DNA of 64,000 nucleotides from Psychrobacter sp. 1044 (GTDB lineage: Bacteria; Pseudomonadota; Gammaproteobacteria; Pseudomonadales; Moraxellaceae). The position numbers and the translations under genes were made by a program. Below are positions 17,668 to 26,455 of this stretch, in pieces (position 1 is the stretch's first letter; each line of letters opens with the position of its first letter). Under the pieces are notes generated by a model that had not been told where the DNA came from, ran no database searches, and was given only the letters and a program-made list of their open reading frames with translations. Location of the stretch: assembly GCF_904846525.1 (NCBI RefSeq), contig NZ_CAJHAZ010000009.1, positions 108,181-172,180 of the forward strand, read 5' to 3'.

Positions 17668-17871
17668 GGATCACGACACCCAGTATCACAACCACCACTA
17701 TCACGACAACTTAGCATCCTGATAGTTTCTTACAGATTTAATTCGTAGCGTTAGTTGGTAGCTTTAGTTTTTATCATTAGTATCGTGGTGACTTATCATA
17801 ATGACTTTACGAGTGCCTAACAAACAGTAGCAGACACTCATAAAAATACTCTGGCGCTGAAAGCTAGCTGA

Positions 17872-19599
17872 TTAACCGTGGTTCTTTTCTTCCAGCACGC
17901 GCAAATCTTTGTGCAAAATCTTACCGACATTTGATTTTGGTAATTCATCGATGAACTCAACATAACGAGGACGCTTATAACCAGTTAAATTCTCTTTGCT
18001 ATAAGCAAGCACTTCTTCTTTAGTCAAACTGTCATCACTACGCACGACATAAATCTTTGGCACTTCGCCGCTCTTTTCATCTTCGATACCAATGACACCG
18101 CACTCCAAAATCTTTGGATGACCTGACATCACATCTTCGACTTCGTTTGGATAGACGTTAAAGCCAGATACCAAAATCATATTCTTTTTACGATCAACGA
18201 TTTTAAAATAGCCTTCTTCATCCATCACGCCGATATCACCCGTACGGAAATAACCGTCAGACGTCATGACTTCAGCAGTAGCATCATCACGTTTCCAGTA
18301 GCCTTTCATCACTTGTGGACCACGAACACAAATCTCGCCGCGCTCACCCAGTGCGACCTCATTGCCTTCTTCATCCAAGATAGCCATGTCTGTTGCTGGC
18401 ATCGGTAGACCAATATTGCCTGAGAATTCGCCCGTACCTTCTGGGTTTGCTGACGCCACAGGAGACGTCTCTGACAGACCATAGCCTTGTACGATTACAT
18501 TACCAGTAATTTTTTGCCATTTGTCAGCGGTGTCTTTTAATACTGCCATGCCACCGCCCATCGACATCTCAAGCTTGCTATGATCTAAAGCTTTGAATGG
18601 ATCGCTATTTGCTAAAGCATTAAACAGCGTATTGACCGCTGGGAAAAACGCTGGTGGATAATCTTTATAAGCTTTGATTAAGCTTGCACCATCACGTGGG
18701 TTTGGCACCAGTAGCCCGATACAACCGCGATATAAGCCAAACATGCCGCAAACGGTAAATGAGAAGATATGATATAGCGGCAAGGCGGTCATGATAACTG
18801 GCTGCTCATCCATACCTTCAAACTTATCAAAAGCATCGCCAAGATAGGTATCACATTGAATCAGGTTGGCGACTAAATTACCATGCGTGAGCATTGCACC
18901 TTTAGCAACACCTGTGGTACCGCCGGTATATTGCAAAACGGCAATATCATCAAGGCAGATGTTATCTGGACGTTTGTAATTTTTGGCTGAGAAGCGATTC
19001 AGTGCTGTTTTGAAGTTGGTGCTGGTTTTAAGGTTATAGTCAGGTACAAGCTTCTTCACGTGACGCACGACCATATTGACGATAAAGCCTTTTAATGGAC
19101 TCATCAAATCACCCATCGACGTCACGACGACATGATCAACCAAGTCCTTACCAATGTCTTCATAGGTTTTGGCGAAGTTTTCTAAAATAAATAATGCTTT
19201 GGTATCAGAGTCTGTTAGTTGATGCTCAAGCTCTTTTGAGGTATAAAGCGGGTTAACGTTAACCAAGGTCATGCCAGCACGCAGCACACCCAATACGGCA
19301 ACCGGTAGCTGCAAAATATTTGGCATCATGACGCCGACTTTATCGCCTTTTTTTAACCCAAGTGATTGCAAGTAGGCAGCAATTTGTTTGCTATAACGAT
19401 CTAAATCTTCGTAGGAGAGCTTTGCATCCATACAGACAAACGCTGTCTTGCCAGCGTGCTTCGTAAAATTCTGCTCAAATATATCGATTAAAGAAGTATT
19501 AGCGGCTGGCATCTCAATGTCGTATTGAATACCAAGCTTTTCGTAAGTTTTGACCCACACTTTATCGTTACGACGAATTAGGTTACTGTGATTTTCCAT
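17872..19599 (-). CDS. fadD: Long-chain fatty-acid-CoA ligase (FadD family), copy 2
   Basis: This 575-residue acyl-CoA synthetase is closely related to copy 1 throughout. It has the same motif order: YTGGTTGVAKGAMLTHGN, GYGLSETSPVASANP, TGDIGVMDEEGYFKIVDRKK and NMILVSGFNVYPNEVED. The reaction is ATP-dependent thioesterification of fatty acids with CoA at the inner face of the membrane. The start at 19599 has GGAGAG eight bases upstream. The differences from copy 1 lie mostly in the N-terminal region and in the segment between motifs, so the copies may differ in chain-length preference. A tandem pair like this is also known in Pseudomonas (fadD1/fadD2). Confidence 0.92.
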   Translation of the reverse strand: MENHSNLIRRNDKVWVKTYEKLGIQYDIEMPAANTSLIDIFEQNFTKHAGKTAFVCMDAKLSYEDLDRYSKQIAAYLQSLGLKKGDKVGVMMPNILQLPVAVLGVLRAGMTLVNVNPLYTSKELEHQLTDSDTKALFILENFAKTYEDIGKDLVDHVVVTSMGDLMSPLKGFIVNMVVRHVKKLVPDYNLKTSTNFKTALNRFSAKNYKRPDNICLDDIAVLQYTGGTTGVAKGAMLTHGNLVANLIQCDTYLGDAFDKFEGMDEQPVIMTALPLYHIFSFTVCGMFGLYRGCIGLLVPNPRDGASLIKAYKDYPPAFFPAVNTLFNALANSDPFKALDHSKLEMSMGGGMAVLKDTADKWQKITGNVIVQGYGLSETSPVASANPEGTGEFSGNIGLPMPATDMAILDEEGNEVALGERGEICVRGPQVMKGYWKRDDATAEVMTSDGYFRTGDIGVMDEEGYFKIVDRKKNMILVSGFNVYPNEVEDVMSGHPKILECGVIGIEDEKSGEVPKIYVVRSDDSLTKEEVLAYSKENLTGYKRPRYVEFIDELPKSNVGKILHKDLRVLEEKNHG

Positions 19600-20170
19600 A
19601 ATCTTTTCTCTCCTAGTAATAGTACGCTACCGTCAACCCATGCGAATCACAGTGTGATAAAAATATAAAAACTCAGAGCTCAGGCTTGTCATCGTAATGG
19701 CAGGCTTGGCTGTGAGGCAATCATATGGTGATGAGCAAAAAATATAGCGGTAAATAGCCCTCTGTTCATTAACATACACACTTTATACAGACTACTCAAT
19801 ATAAAAGATTGCTACTTGAGTTCGCAAACTGTCTTGACGGTCAATAATGTCATAGTTATCAAAACCTTAATAGCGATAAGCGATAATCTTTCAGCGATTT
19901 ATTAGCGAACATTTATTCATTAATACTCTTTATAGTGTTTTATCGTTAACTATTTTTTACCTTTACTATCAAGGGCAGTAGCAAGCTCTGTTAAGGTCAC
20001 AAAGTTACGCTGTGTACTCTCTTTATCATTACCCGGCACGTCACGACCTGTCGTCTATTCTGACTTATGCCTTTTTAATTTTGCCAATATCCTTTACGAT
20101 AGCGCTATCCTATTTGTACGCTTGCACCAATTATCTATACCTATTAAAACTGATAAGTGAACCCTATTTT
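19600..20170. other. Divergent intergenic region fadD copy 2 / parC
   Basis: These 571 bases hold the upstream regions of both genes. An in-frame open stretch reaching upstream of parC from 20012 reads as a hydrophobic, low-quality peptide and is considered chance. No strong hairpin or repeat was seen. Confidence 0.5.
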
Positions 20171-22477
20171 ATGTCCGATGTTATTGATCATACGATTGAC
20201 CCTATTATTCCTAATGAACCGATGGATACTCGCTCAGTCGCAGAGTTCACTGAGCAGGCCTATCTCAACTATGCGATGTACGTCATCATGGATCGGGCGT
20301 TACCAAATATCGCCGATGGCCTAAAACCTGTCCAGCGTCGCATTGTTTACGCCATGAGTGAGCTGGGGCTAAAATCAACGGCAAAAGCGAAAAAATCTGC
20401 GCGTACCGTCGGTGACGTCTTGGGTAAATACCATCCGCATGGGGACAGCGCTTGTTATGAAGCCATGGTGCTCATGGCGCAGCCGTTCAGCTATCGCTAT
20501 CCGCTCATTACAGGTCAAGGTAATTGGGGTAGCCCAGATGATCCTAAATCTTTTGCCGCCATGCGTTATACCGAAGCCAAAATGTCGGCTTATGCCAATA
20601 CCTTGCTTGCAGAACTCGGACAAGGCACGGTCGATTGGCAAGATAACTTTGATGGCACGATGCAAGAGCCAACTACCCTACCTGCCCGCCTACCTAACAT
20701 ACTATTAAACGGCACAACAGGTATCGCAGTCGGTATGGCAACAGACATTCCGCCACATAATCTCAACGAAGTGGTACGCGCGGCTATTCGTTTGCTAAAA
20801 AATCCCGAGCTATCAGTTAAACAATTAACCCAATCGATACCCGCACCTGATCTGCCAACCCCTGCTGAAATCATTACCAGTAAAAAAGACTTGCAAGCGA
20901 TGTATGAGACTGGACGCGGCAGCTATAAAATGCGCGCGACGTTCCATGTTGACCCCAAAGAAAAGAATCTTGTCATCATTGACGCGCTGCCTTACCAAGT
21001 CTCCGGTAATAAAATCCAAGAGCAAATCGCTAAGCTCATGACGGACAAAAAACTGCCTTGGATTACCGATATCCATGATGAGTCAGATCACGAAAATGCT
21101 TGCCGTATCGTACTTGAGCTAAAATCAACACGGGTCGATGTGGCTCGCGTCATGAGCCATCTGTTTGCCAGTACGGATCTAGAAAGCAATTATCGCGTCA
21201 ATATGAATATGATTGGCCTAAACAGTAAGCCGCAAGTCAAAAACCTAAAAGAAATCCTTGATGAATGGCTAATCTGTCGCCGCTCTGTGGTCACGCGCCG
21301 TCTGCAATATCGCCTTGATAAAATCGACAAGCGCTTACATATCCTCGCAGGTTTGCTGATTGCTTATCTTAATATCGATGAAGTCATTCGCATTATTCGC
21401 GAAGAGGACGATCCAAAATTATCGTTAATGCAAGATTATGACCTCACTGATATTCAAGCGAACGCTATCTTGGACATTCGCTTGCGCCAATTGGCAAAGT
21501 TAGAGGAGATTGAACTGCGCCGCGAGCAAGATGAGCTGGCTGCTGAACGCGCGATATTACAAGAGTATCTCGATAATCCGGATAGCTTGACCGCGCTTAT
21601 GATCGATGAGCTGACAGCCGATATGAAGGAGCATGGTAATGAGCGCGTGTCACCATTGGCAGAACGCGAGGAAGCCCAAGCGTTAAAAGAGTCTGATCTC
21701 GTACCGAGCGAACCGATCACTGCCATCCTATCAAGGGCAGGTTGGATTCGTGCTGCCAAAGGTCATGACGTCGATGCCGCTGGCATGAGTTATCGTTCAG
21801 GTGACAGCTATCAAGCGCACGTCCGTGGCAAATCCAATGAGAAAATCTACGTGCTCGATAGCACTGGACGCAGCTATAGTATTGATGCGCACAATCTCGC
21901 ATCGGCTCGTGGTCAAGGCGATCCTCTGACCAGTGTGTTAAAACCACCAGCAGGTGCCAGCTTTGAGCAGCTATTAACGGGTGCTGACAATCAGCGCATC
22001 ATCCTCGCTAGCTCCGCAGGTTATGGCTTTATCAACACCATCGGCAATCTCGATAGCAATCAAAAAGCAGGTAAAAACATCATTAACCTAGCGGCTGATA
22101 GTCGTTTGCTCCCTGTTGCGCGTATCGATGCGCCAGTAGAAACGACTGCCAATACTGACGGTGACAATACCCATGCAAAGGTAGCGCCTGACCATATCGC
22201 CGTCGTGACCAATGCTGGATACTTACTGATATTTTCCCTCGATGATTTGCCTGAACAGGCACGCGGTAAAGGTAATAAACTTATCAAATTAAAAGACGGC
22301 GAAGAAGTGCTTACAATCACGCCACTCAGTCAGCAAGACAGCCTAATTATTACCGCTGGCAAACGCCATGTGACACTCAAGCCAAATGATTTGGCTAACT
22401 ATACGGGTGTGCGCGGCAATCGTGGTGGTCAGCTACCAAGAGGCTTTCAGAATGTGACGAGTGTTGAGGTTGGTTGA
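20171..22477 (+). CDS. parC: DNA topoisomerase IV subunit A (ParC)
   Basis: ParC is the DNA-cleaving subunit of topoisomerase IV, which decatenates daughter chromosomes with ParE. The 768-residue protein has the catalytic tyrosine in AAMRYTEAK (Y133) and the quinolone-resistance region [16 protein letters not shown] with the sensitive-type S93 and E97. A breakage-reunion domain reaches about residue 480 and a beta-pinwheel C-terminal domain follows. The ATG at 20171 matches the usual N-terminal length, although its ribosome binding site is weak. The in-frame 53-residue upstream extension is hydrophobic and not ParC-like. parE is not in this window. Confidence 0.95.
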   Translation: MSDVIDHTIDPIIPNEPMDTRSVAEFTEQAYLNYAMYVIMDRALPNIADGLKPVQRRIVYAMSELGLKSTAKAKKSARTVGDVLGKYHPHGDSACYEAMVLMAQPFSYRYPLITGQGNWGSPDDPKSFAAMRYTEAKMSAYANTLLAELGQGTVDWQDNFDGTMQEPTTLPARLPNILLNGTTGIAVGMATDIPPHNLNEVVRAAIRLLKNPELSVKQLTQSIPAPDLPTPAEIITSKKDLQAMYETGRGSYKMRATFHVDPKEKNLVIIDALPYQVSGNKIQEQIAKLMTDKKLPWITDIHDESDHENACRIVLELKSTRVDVARVMSHLFASTDLESNYRVNMNMIGLNSKPQVKNLKEILDEWLICRRSVVTRRLQYRLDKIDKRLHILAGLLIAYLNIDEVIRIIREEDDPKLSLMQDYDLTDIQANAILDIRLRQLAKLEEIELRREQDELAAERAILQEYLDNPDSLTALMIDELTADMKEHGNERVSPLAEREEAQALKESDLVPSEPITAILSRAGWIRAAKGHDVDAAGMSYRSGDSYQAHVRGKSNEKIYVLDSTGRSYSIDAHNLASARGQGDPLTSVLKPPAGASFEQLLTGADNQRIILASSAGYGFINTIGNLDSNQKAGKNIINLAADSRLLPVARIDAPVETTANTDGDNTHAKVAPDHIAVVTNAGYLLIFSLDDLPEQARGKGNKLIKLKDGEEVLTITPLSQQDSLIITAGKRHVTLKPNDLANYTGVRGNRGGQLPRGFQNVTSVEVG

Positions 22478-22522
22478 GACGCATAAAGACCATTGAATAT
22501 ATATTGAAATGAGAAAGTAAGA

Positions 22523-23530
22523 ATGAAAAAATTTGCCGTGCTAATTGACGCTGATAATTCATCACATCGTCATATTGAACCTATCCTAGAAGAAATTGCT
22601 AAATATGGTATTGCTAGTGTGAAGCGTATTTATGGGGACTGGAGTATCGAGGCACTACTATCATGGAGGGATAAGCTTTTACCTAACGCTATTACGCCTG
22701 TACAGCAGTTTGCCTATGTAACTCAAAAAGATGCTACAGACATGAGGTTGGTGATTGATGCTATGGATATATTATATGCAGGAGATTTAGATGGTTTTTG
22801 TATCGTATCAAGTGATAGCGACTTTACCCCACTCGCATCTCGTATCCGTGAAAGCGGTTTATTGGTGTATGGATTTGGCAGACAAAGTACGGTTAAGTCA
22901 TTTGTAAATGCCTGTGATAAATTCATTTACGTCGAAAACTTATTACCTGAGCCTGAAAGTAAAACTTTAATCGCAGATAATTCATCCTATCAAGTTCATT
23001 CGGATACAATCAAAATCGATAGGAAGACAGCAACTTTACAAGCAAACTCCATTGATAACGAAAATACCGAGATTGACATACCTACTCTCAATTTAATTTA
23101 TAAAGCCATTAAAGATAATTCTGATGATGAAGGTTGGGCAAGTTTAGCAGTAGTAGGAAAATACATTAACAATGTCAGACCGGATTTTGATACCCGAACT
23201 TACGGACGTACAACTTTATCAGGTTTATTAAAAAAACTGATAAAGTTTGAATGCAAGGTTGAAGATAGTCATATGTTTGTCAGAAAATTCAACTTTCCCA
23301 TCTTCATTGAAATAGTTCGCACAACCGTTGATAAGATGGTTAGGAAGCAAGGTGTGAATAAAAACTGGGTTAATCTATCTGAGCTTACTGAGCAGCTAAA
23401 ATCTCAGATTATTCACCATAAAATACTAATCCATCTTTCAGAACATGAAATTGAACAGAAGATTTTGGTCATTGACCCAAAGTACATTAACTTCAACCGT
23501 GATAAAAGTCTTGTCAGTATCAGTGCATGA
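22523..23530 (+). CDS. NYN domain ribonuclease-like protein with OST-HTH (LOTUS) domain
   Basis: This 335-residue protein starts with a NYN (PIN-like) nuclease domain, residues 1-140. It shows the acidic residues expected of a metal site: D9 and D11 in VLIDADN, D73 in ATDMRLVIDAMD, and D98 and D100 in SSDSDFTPLA. A linker leads to an OST-HTH/LOTUS domain (about 188-255, ending MFVRKFNF) and then an unassigned C-terminal region (256-335). NYN plus LOTUS proteins are presumed RNases guided by an RNA-binding winged helix; eukaryotic relatives include MARF1. The bacterial role is undefined. Codons look more AT-rich than in parC just upstream, 45 bp away. Ribosome binding site weak. Confidence 0.85.
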   Translation: MKKFAVLIDADNSSHRHIEPILEEIAKYGIASVKRIYGDWSIEALLSWRDKLLPNAITPVQQFAYVTQKDATDMRLVIDAMDILYAGDLDGFCIVSSDSDFTPLASRIRESGLLVYGFGRQSTVKSFVNACDKFIYVENLLPEPESKTLIADNSSYQVHSDTIKIDRKTATLQANSIDNENTEIDIPTLNLIYKAIKDNSDDEGWASLAVVGKYINNVRPDFDTRTYGRTTLSGLLKKLIKFECKVEDSHMFVRKFNFPIFIEIVRTTVDKMVRKQGVNKNWVNLSELTEQLKSQIIHHKILIHLSEHEIEQKILVIDPKYINFNRDKSLVSISA

Positions 23531-23547
23531 AACAAAGCTGCTTCCTA

Positions 23548-23588
23548 TAAAGAAGCCGCCTATACACAAGGTATAGACAGCTTCTTTA
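23548..23588. terminator. Terminator-like palindrome with CTATACAC..GGTATAG core (copy 1)
   Basis: Outer arms TAAAGAAGC / GCTTCTTTA and inner arms CTATAC / GTATAG form a long hairpin between the NYN gene and the convergent BLUF gene. The core and the right flank (TTTACG) recur in the hairpin at 24408. Confidence 0.7.
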
Positions 23589-23612
23589 CGTTAATCAGAA
23601 TAGAGAACTTAT

Positions 23613-24092
23613 CTAAGGCTTATTGGATTCAGCATCTTTAAAAATCGCTGACAAAAAGCTTTTAATCTGAGCACTTGTCATTAGATAGGGATTATAGTCA
23701 GAACCTGCTGAGAAGCTTTTGAGGGCATACTCTTCATCTTCAGCGCTTGATGTTAGATGTTTCACTAAAAACCCATTCCATTGACGCGACTCTATTTCCT
23801 CTATATTAACAATATTGGGAAAAATGGTTGAATGCTCGTCAAGTATTTTTTCTAAGGCAATATTGATAGCGGGCCTTGTCCCTTGAAAACTTTGAACGAA
23901 ATAACCTTCACTAATGACTAAAGCTGAAGCTATATTGTTTTCTTCAAAATACCTTCGCCAATACTCAAGTGCGCGAGTTAGCTCGATTCCCGAATCTAGG
24001 TCGACATTTTTGGCGATATATATCATGTTGATAAGAATATGCTCGCCATTTATTTTTTTGCTTTCTGGAGTATGGCTTGTCGCTATAGTCAT
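23613..24092 (-). CDS. Stand-alone BLUF-domain blue-light sensor, BlsA-like
   Basis: This 159-residue protein is a short BLUF (flavin-binding photoreceptor) with no fused output domain. The three residues that make the light-sensing hydrogen-bond network are present: Y25 in INMIYIAK, N53 in ENNIASALVI and Q67 in GYFVQSFQG. The later segment RQWNGFLVKHLT fits the fifth beta strand. Acinetobacter BlsA is a short BLUF of similar length that acts by binding other proteins, including repressors; the target here is unknown. Similarity to BLUF is clear in pattern but distant in sequence. The start has AAGG upstream. It lies between two related palindromic hairpins. Confidence 0.75.
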   Translation of the reverse strand: MTIATSHTPESKKINGEHILINMIYIAKNVDLDSGIELTRALEYWRRYFEENNIASALVISEGYFVQSFQGTRPAINIALEKILDEHSTIFPNIVNIEEIESRQWNGFLVKHLTSSAEDEEYALKSFSAGSDYNPYLMTSAQIKSFLSAIFKDAESNKP

Positions 24093-24244
24093 GAGAAACC
24101 TTATTTATAAAAACCTGATCTAATTTAAGATAAAGTATAATCAATAAAAAATTTTTTCTTAGTGGTTTTTTGTCATCTAGCATCATTGTATTTCTATAAA
24201 TAAGCATTGGAATTTTAATGAGTTAGGACGCTGACACTTCTCGG

Positions 24245-24258
24245 AGTACAATTGTACT
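24245..24258. promoter_or_regulatory. 14-bp perfect palindrome AGTACAATTGTACT
   Basis: A perfect palindrome lies about 155 bp upstream of the BLUF start codon. It is the size and symmetry of a dimeric repressor operator. No known consensus was recognised, so the regulator is unknown. Confidence 0.4.
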
Positions 24259-24407
24259 ATAAAACTTGGCACAATGACTGCGATATCATTATTCTAATAA
24301 TTAACAAGCCTAATCTTTATTTTCCTATAGCACGGTCTCAACCCTAACATACGACTGACCCACGCTTACTCATGGCTCAGACGTTGCAAACATCAATTAC
24401 TCTTACC

Positions 24408-24446
24408 AAAAATCCGTCTATACACGCGGTATAGACGGATTTTTTA
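24408..24446. terminator. Strong terminator with CTATACAC..GGTATAG core (copy 2)
   Basis: Perfect 16-bp arms, AAAAATCCGTCTATAC and its complement, surround a five-base loop, and a T-run follows on the plus strand. On the minus strand it lies just downstream of the PEBP-like gene and can terminate it. It shares its core with the hairpin at 23548. Confidence 0.85.
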
Positions 24447-24469
24447 CGCTCATTAAAACGACCAAGGCA

Positions 24470-24985
24470 TCAATACCGACCCATCTCAACCGTTGTCTCA
24501 GCAAGCACACTATCGCCTTGCCATGCCTGCACATCTACCGTATACAGATGGTTTTTGCCACCTGAACAAGGTGGTTTATACGCCCCTCCCGCTTCCCCTG
24601 CACGGCTACGATATTCCGCGATCATCTCAAGCCCGACTGGCACTTCATAAGTGTGCCCAAACACACGTGGAATCTCAGCACTCGTAGCACCTTCTGGTAG
24701 GGCAAACTCTACAATGCCATGTCCACCATGTTGCATACGTTTATTGCTCACATCGCTGTAAACGAAAACCAAGCTCTCCGCACCCATCGGAATGTTTGAG
24801 ACCGTCATGCTCGGCGTGGCTGGATTTTTGCCATCATAGTTTAGACACTGCTGCCCTTCAGGTATTTTTTTGCCATTCCAAGCAGCATCGTTAAACTTAA
24901 CATCTATTGCAAAGGCATTGGAAGATAGTGCCAATGTTGCCAATGCCGTCAAAGTGGTGACTGATTTTAAGATAAAAATTTTCAT
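24470..24985 (-). CDS. Periplasmic PEBP-like (YbhB family) protein
   Basis: This 171-residue exported protein has a clear signal peptide (residues 1-25, ending NAFA before IDV). The rest resembles the phosphatidylethanolamine-binding/YbhB fold: TPSMTVSNIPMGAESLVFVYSD, then HGIVEFALPEGA, a Gly/Cys-rich segment PPCSGGKNHLYTVDVQAW and a closing strand. Two cysteines in the mature part (in QQCLNYDG and PPCSGG) could form a disulfide. The canonical ligand-pocket residues are not fully matched, so the family call is tentative. ATG at 24985 has AAAGGAG five bases upstream, which excludes the in-frame ATG nine codons earlier. Confidence 0.6.
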   Translation of the reverse strand: MKIFILKSVTTLTALATLALSSNAFAIDVKFNDAAWNGKKIPEGQQCLNYDGKNPATPSMTVSNIPMGAESLVFVYSDVSNKRMQHGGHGIVEFALPEGATSAEIPRVFGHTYEVPVGLEMIAEYRSRAGEAGGAYKPPCSGGKNHLYTVDVQAWQGDSVLAETTVEMGRY

Positions 24986-25285
24986 ACTAGCTCCTTTAGA
25001 TAGCGGATACACTGATAGAAACCGTTCATCATTTTGTTAACTGATATTGATCGTTAATCTTAACCTTATAATAAATAGCCACTCTTAAGTTAATTATATC
25101 GTTTAAGATTTTTGTTAACCCTTCGAATAAGCGCAAATCAATCGCACCGCTAGCAAAGCGAATACTGCATTCGTAGCAAAATTTGCATCATCGCAGGTTA
25201 CTCTATAGGTATTTATCTCTTTGGGTGTGTTGTAGTAGTATCTAAATCATTGGTATTGAAACGACTAAAAAACAATAGGATCATC

Positions 25286-26116
25286 ATGTTTATCGAAGAC
25301 AAAATCGCCAAAGAAAGTATGACTATCAAGACTCCGACACCCAAGATCATCTTTTTTGACATCGATGATACCTTGAGCCGCAATGGCATCATTGCCGAAC
25401 ACAACAAAGCGACCCTTGAGCAGCTTGCAGGTACTGATATTAAGCTGGTGATTTCAACGGGACGCTCCAAAGCCATATTGCCAGCAGATATTTTAGCCTT
25501 GCTCGAAGCTGATGTCTTAGATGCGATTATTTGTATGAATGGACAGTATAGTTTTGATAAAAAGGGTCGGATTAGCCACTATCCGTTGTCCGCTGAGCAA
25601 ACGGATACCATCGTGCGTCTGTGCCAACAGAGCGAGTTGATTCATAAGTTTGACTCTGCCACCCATATCGCATGGTCAGGTGAAAATGAGCGCTTGCGCG
25701 AGTTTAATGCCATCACGCCAAACTCTATCGTTGACCCTGAATACCATAAAGGGAATACCGTCTATCAATGCTCAGTATTTTTTAACAATCAACAAGAGAA
25801 AATGCAGGACGTCGATTTTGCCCAGTACGAGTTAAAGCTCGTCCATTGGCATCAGATCGGCGCAGATATCTTACCGATAGAGGCATCCAAGGCGCGAGGC
25901 ATTAAAGATGTCTGTCAATATTATGGGGTAGATGCCAGTGAGTGTATGGCGTTCGGTGATGGAATGAATGATTTAGAGATGTTTGACTTGGTCGGCTATG
26001 CGGTGGCGATGGGTGATGCCAAGCAAGAATTGATTGCGCGTGCAGACTTCGTCACGGGTACGATTGAGGAGCGCGGTATTCAGTCGGTGCTTGAGCAATT
26101 TCATATTGCGTCTTAA
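25286..26116 (+). CDS. Cof-type HAD-family phosphatase
   Basis: This 276-residue soluble hydrolase belongs to HAD subfamily IIB (Cof-like). Motif I is FFDIDDTLSRNG, with D25 as nucleophile and D27 as acid. Motif II is the LVISTGRSKA segment. Motif III/IV is FGDGMNDLEMFDLVGYAVAMGDA. A cap domain of about 100 residues sits between motifs II and III. Such enzymes dephosphorylate sugar phosphates or nucleotide derivatives; the substrate cannot be told from sequence. The ATG at 25286 is preferred, with AGGA upstream; an earlier in-frame TTG has no site. A palindrome just after the stop probably ends transcription. Confidence 0.85.
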   Translation: MFIEDKIAKESMTIKTPTPKIIFFDIDDTLSRNGIIAEHNKATLEQLAGTDIKLVISTGRSKAILPADILALLEADVLDAIICMNGQYSFDKKGRISHYPLSAEQTDTIVRLCQQSELIHKFDSATHIAWSGENERLREFNAITPNSIVDPEYHKGNTVYQCSVFFNNQQEKMQDVDFAQYELKLVHWHQIGADILPIEASKARGIKDVCQYYGVDASECMAFGDGMNDLEMFDLVGYAVAMGDAKQELIARADFVTGTIEERGIQSVLEQFHIAS

Positions 26117-26144
26117 TAATCAGACTTTGCAAATTGCTATTTCT

Positions 26145-26185
26145 CTAGGACGTGTCCTCATTTTTAAAATAAGGACACGTCCTAG
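26145..26185. repeat. Palindromic element with CTAG ends, complete short copy
   Basis: Arms of 14 perfect bases (CTAGGACGTGTCCT / AGGACACGTCCTAG) enclose a 13-base AT-rich loop. It lies between two convergent genes and could act as a terminator. Related copies are at 2069, 40412 and 49530. Confidence 0.85.
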
Positions 26186-26191
26186 CAAAAT

Positions 26192-26455
26192 CTAACCACG
26201 CTTCGTCATTAAACTATAAACCCAACTACCGATTTTATAAAATCCGACAACAATCAAAATAAGCACCACCGCTGCCAGCACATAGGCCAACCAAACAGGC
26301 ACATTACTCAACCAGCCAATCGTAAATGCCAAACCCATGTACGTTTCAACCGGCCAATTAACGATAGGTGTCGGCGAGCCAGCGTTAAACATAGCCATAA
26401 AGGCGACGATGCCAAGCACAGCAGTAATCAGTCCAGCACGTTTACGATTATTCAT
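26192..26455 (-). CDS. Small membrane protein of unknown function
   Basis: This 87-residue protein has a basic N-terminus (MNNRKRAG), a first hydrophobic segment (about residues 8-24), and a long second hydrophobic region (about 37-80) that could hold two membrane spans, ending in LMTKRG. I do not recognise the family. The start is supported by AAGAGG seven bases upstream. It converges on the HAD phosphatase and has the palindromic element right after its stop codon. Confidence 0.6.
   Translation of the reverse strand: MNNRKRAGLITAVLGIVAFMAMFNAGSPTPIVNWPVETYMGLAFTIGWLSNVPVWLAYVLAAVVLILIVVGFYKIGSWVYSLMTKRG

Larger units (their letters stand above)
24093..24469. other. Intergenic region upstream of the BLUF gene
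   Basis: These 377 AT-rich bases contain the palindrome at 24245 and the terminator at 24408, both listed separately. No protein-coding signal was seen. Confidence 0.5.

Noticed and set aside
20012..20170. 53-residue N-terminal extension of ParC
   Set aside because: Hydrophobic, not found in ParC proteins, and the ATG at 20171 gives the normal length.
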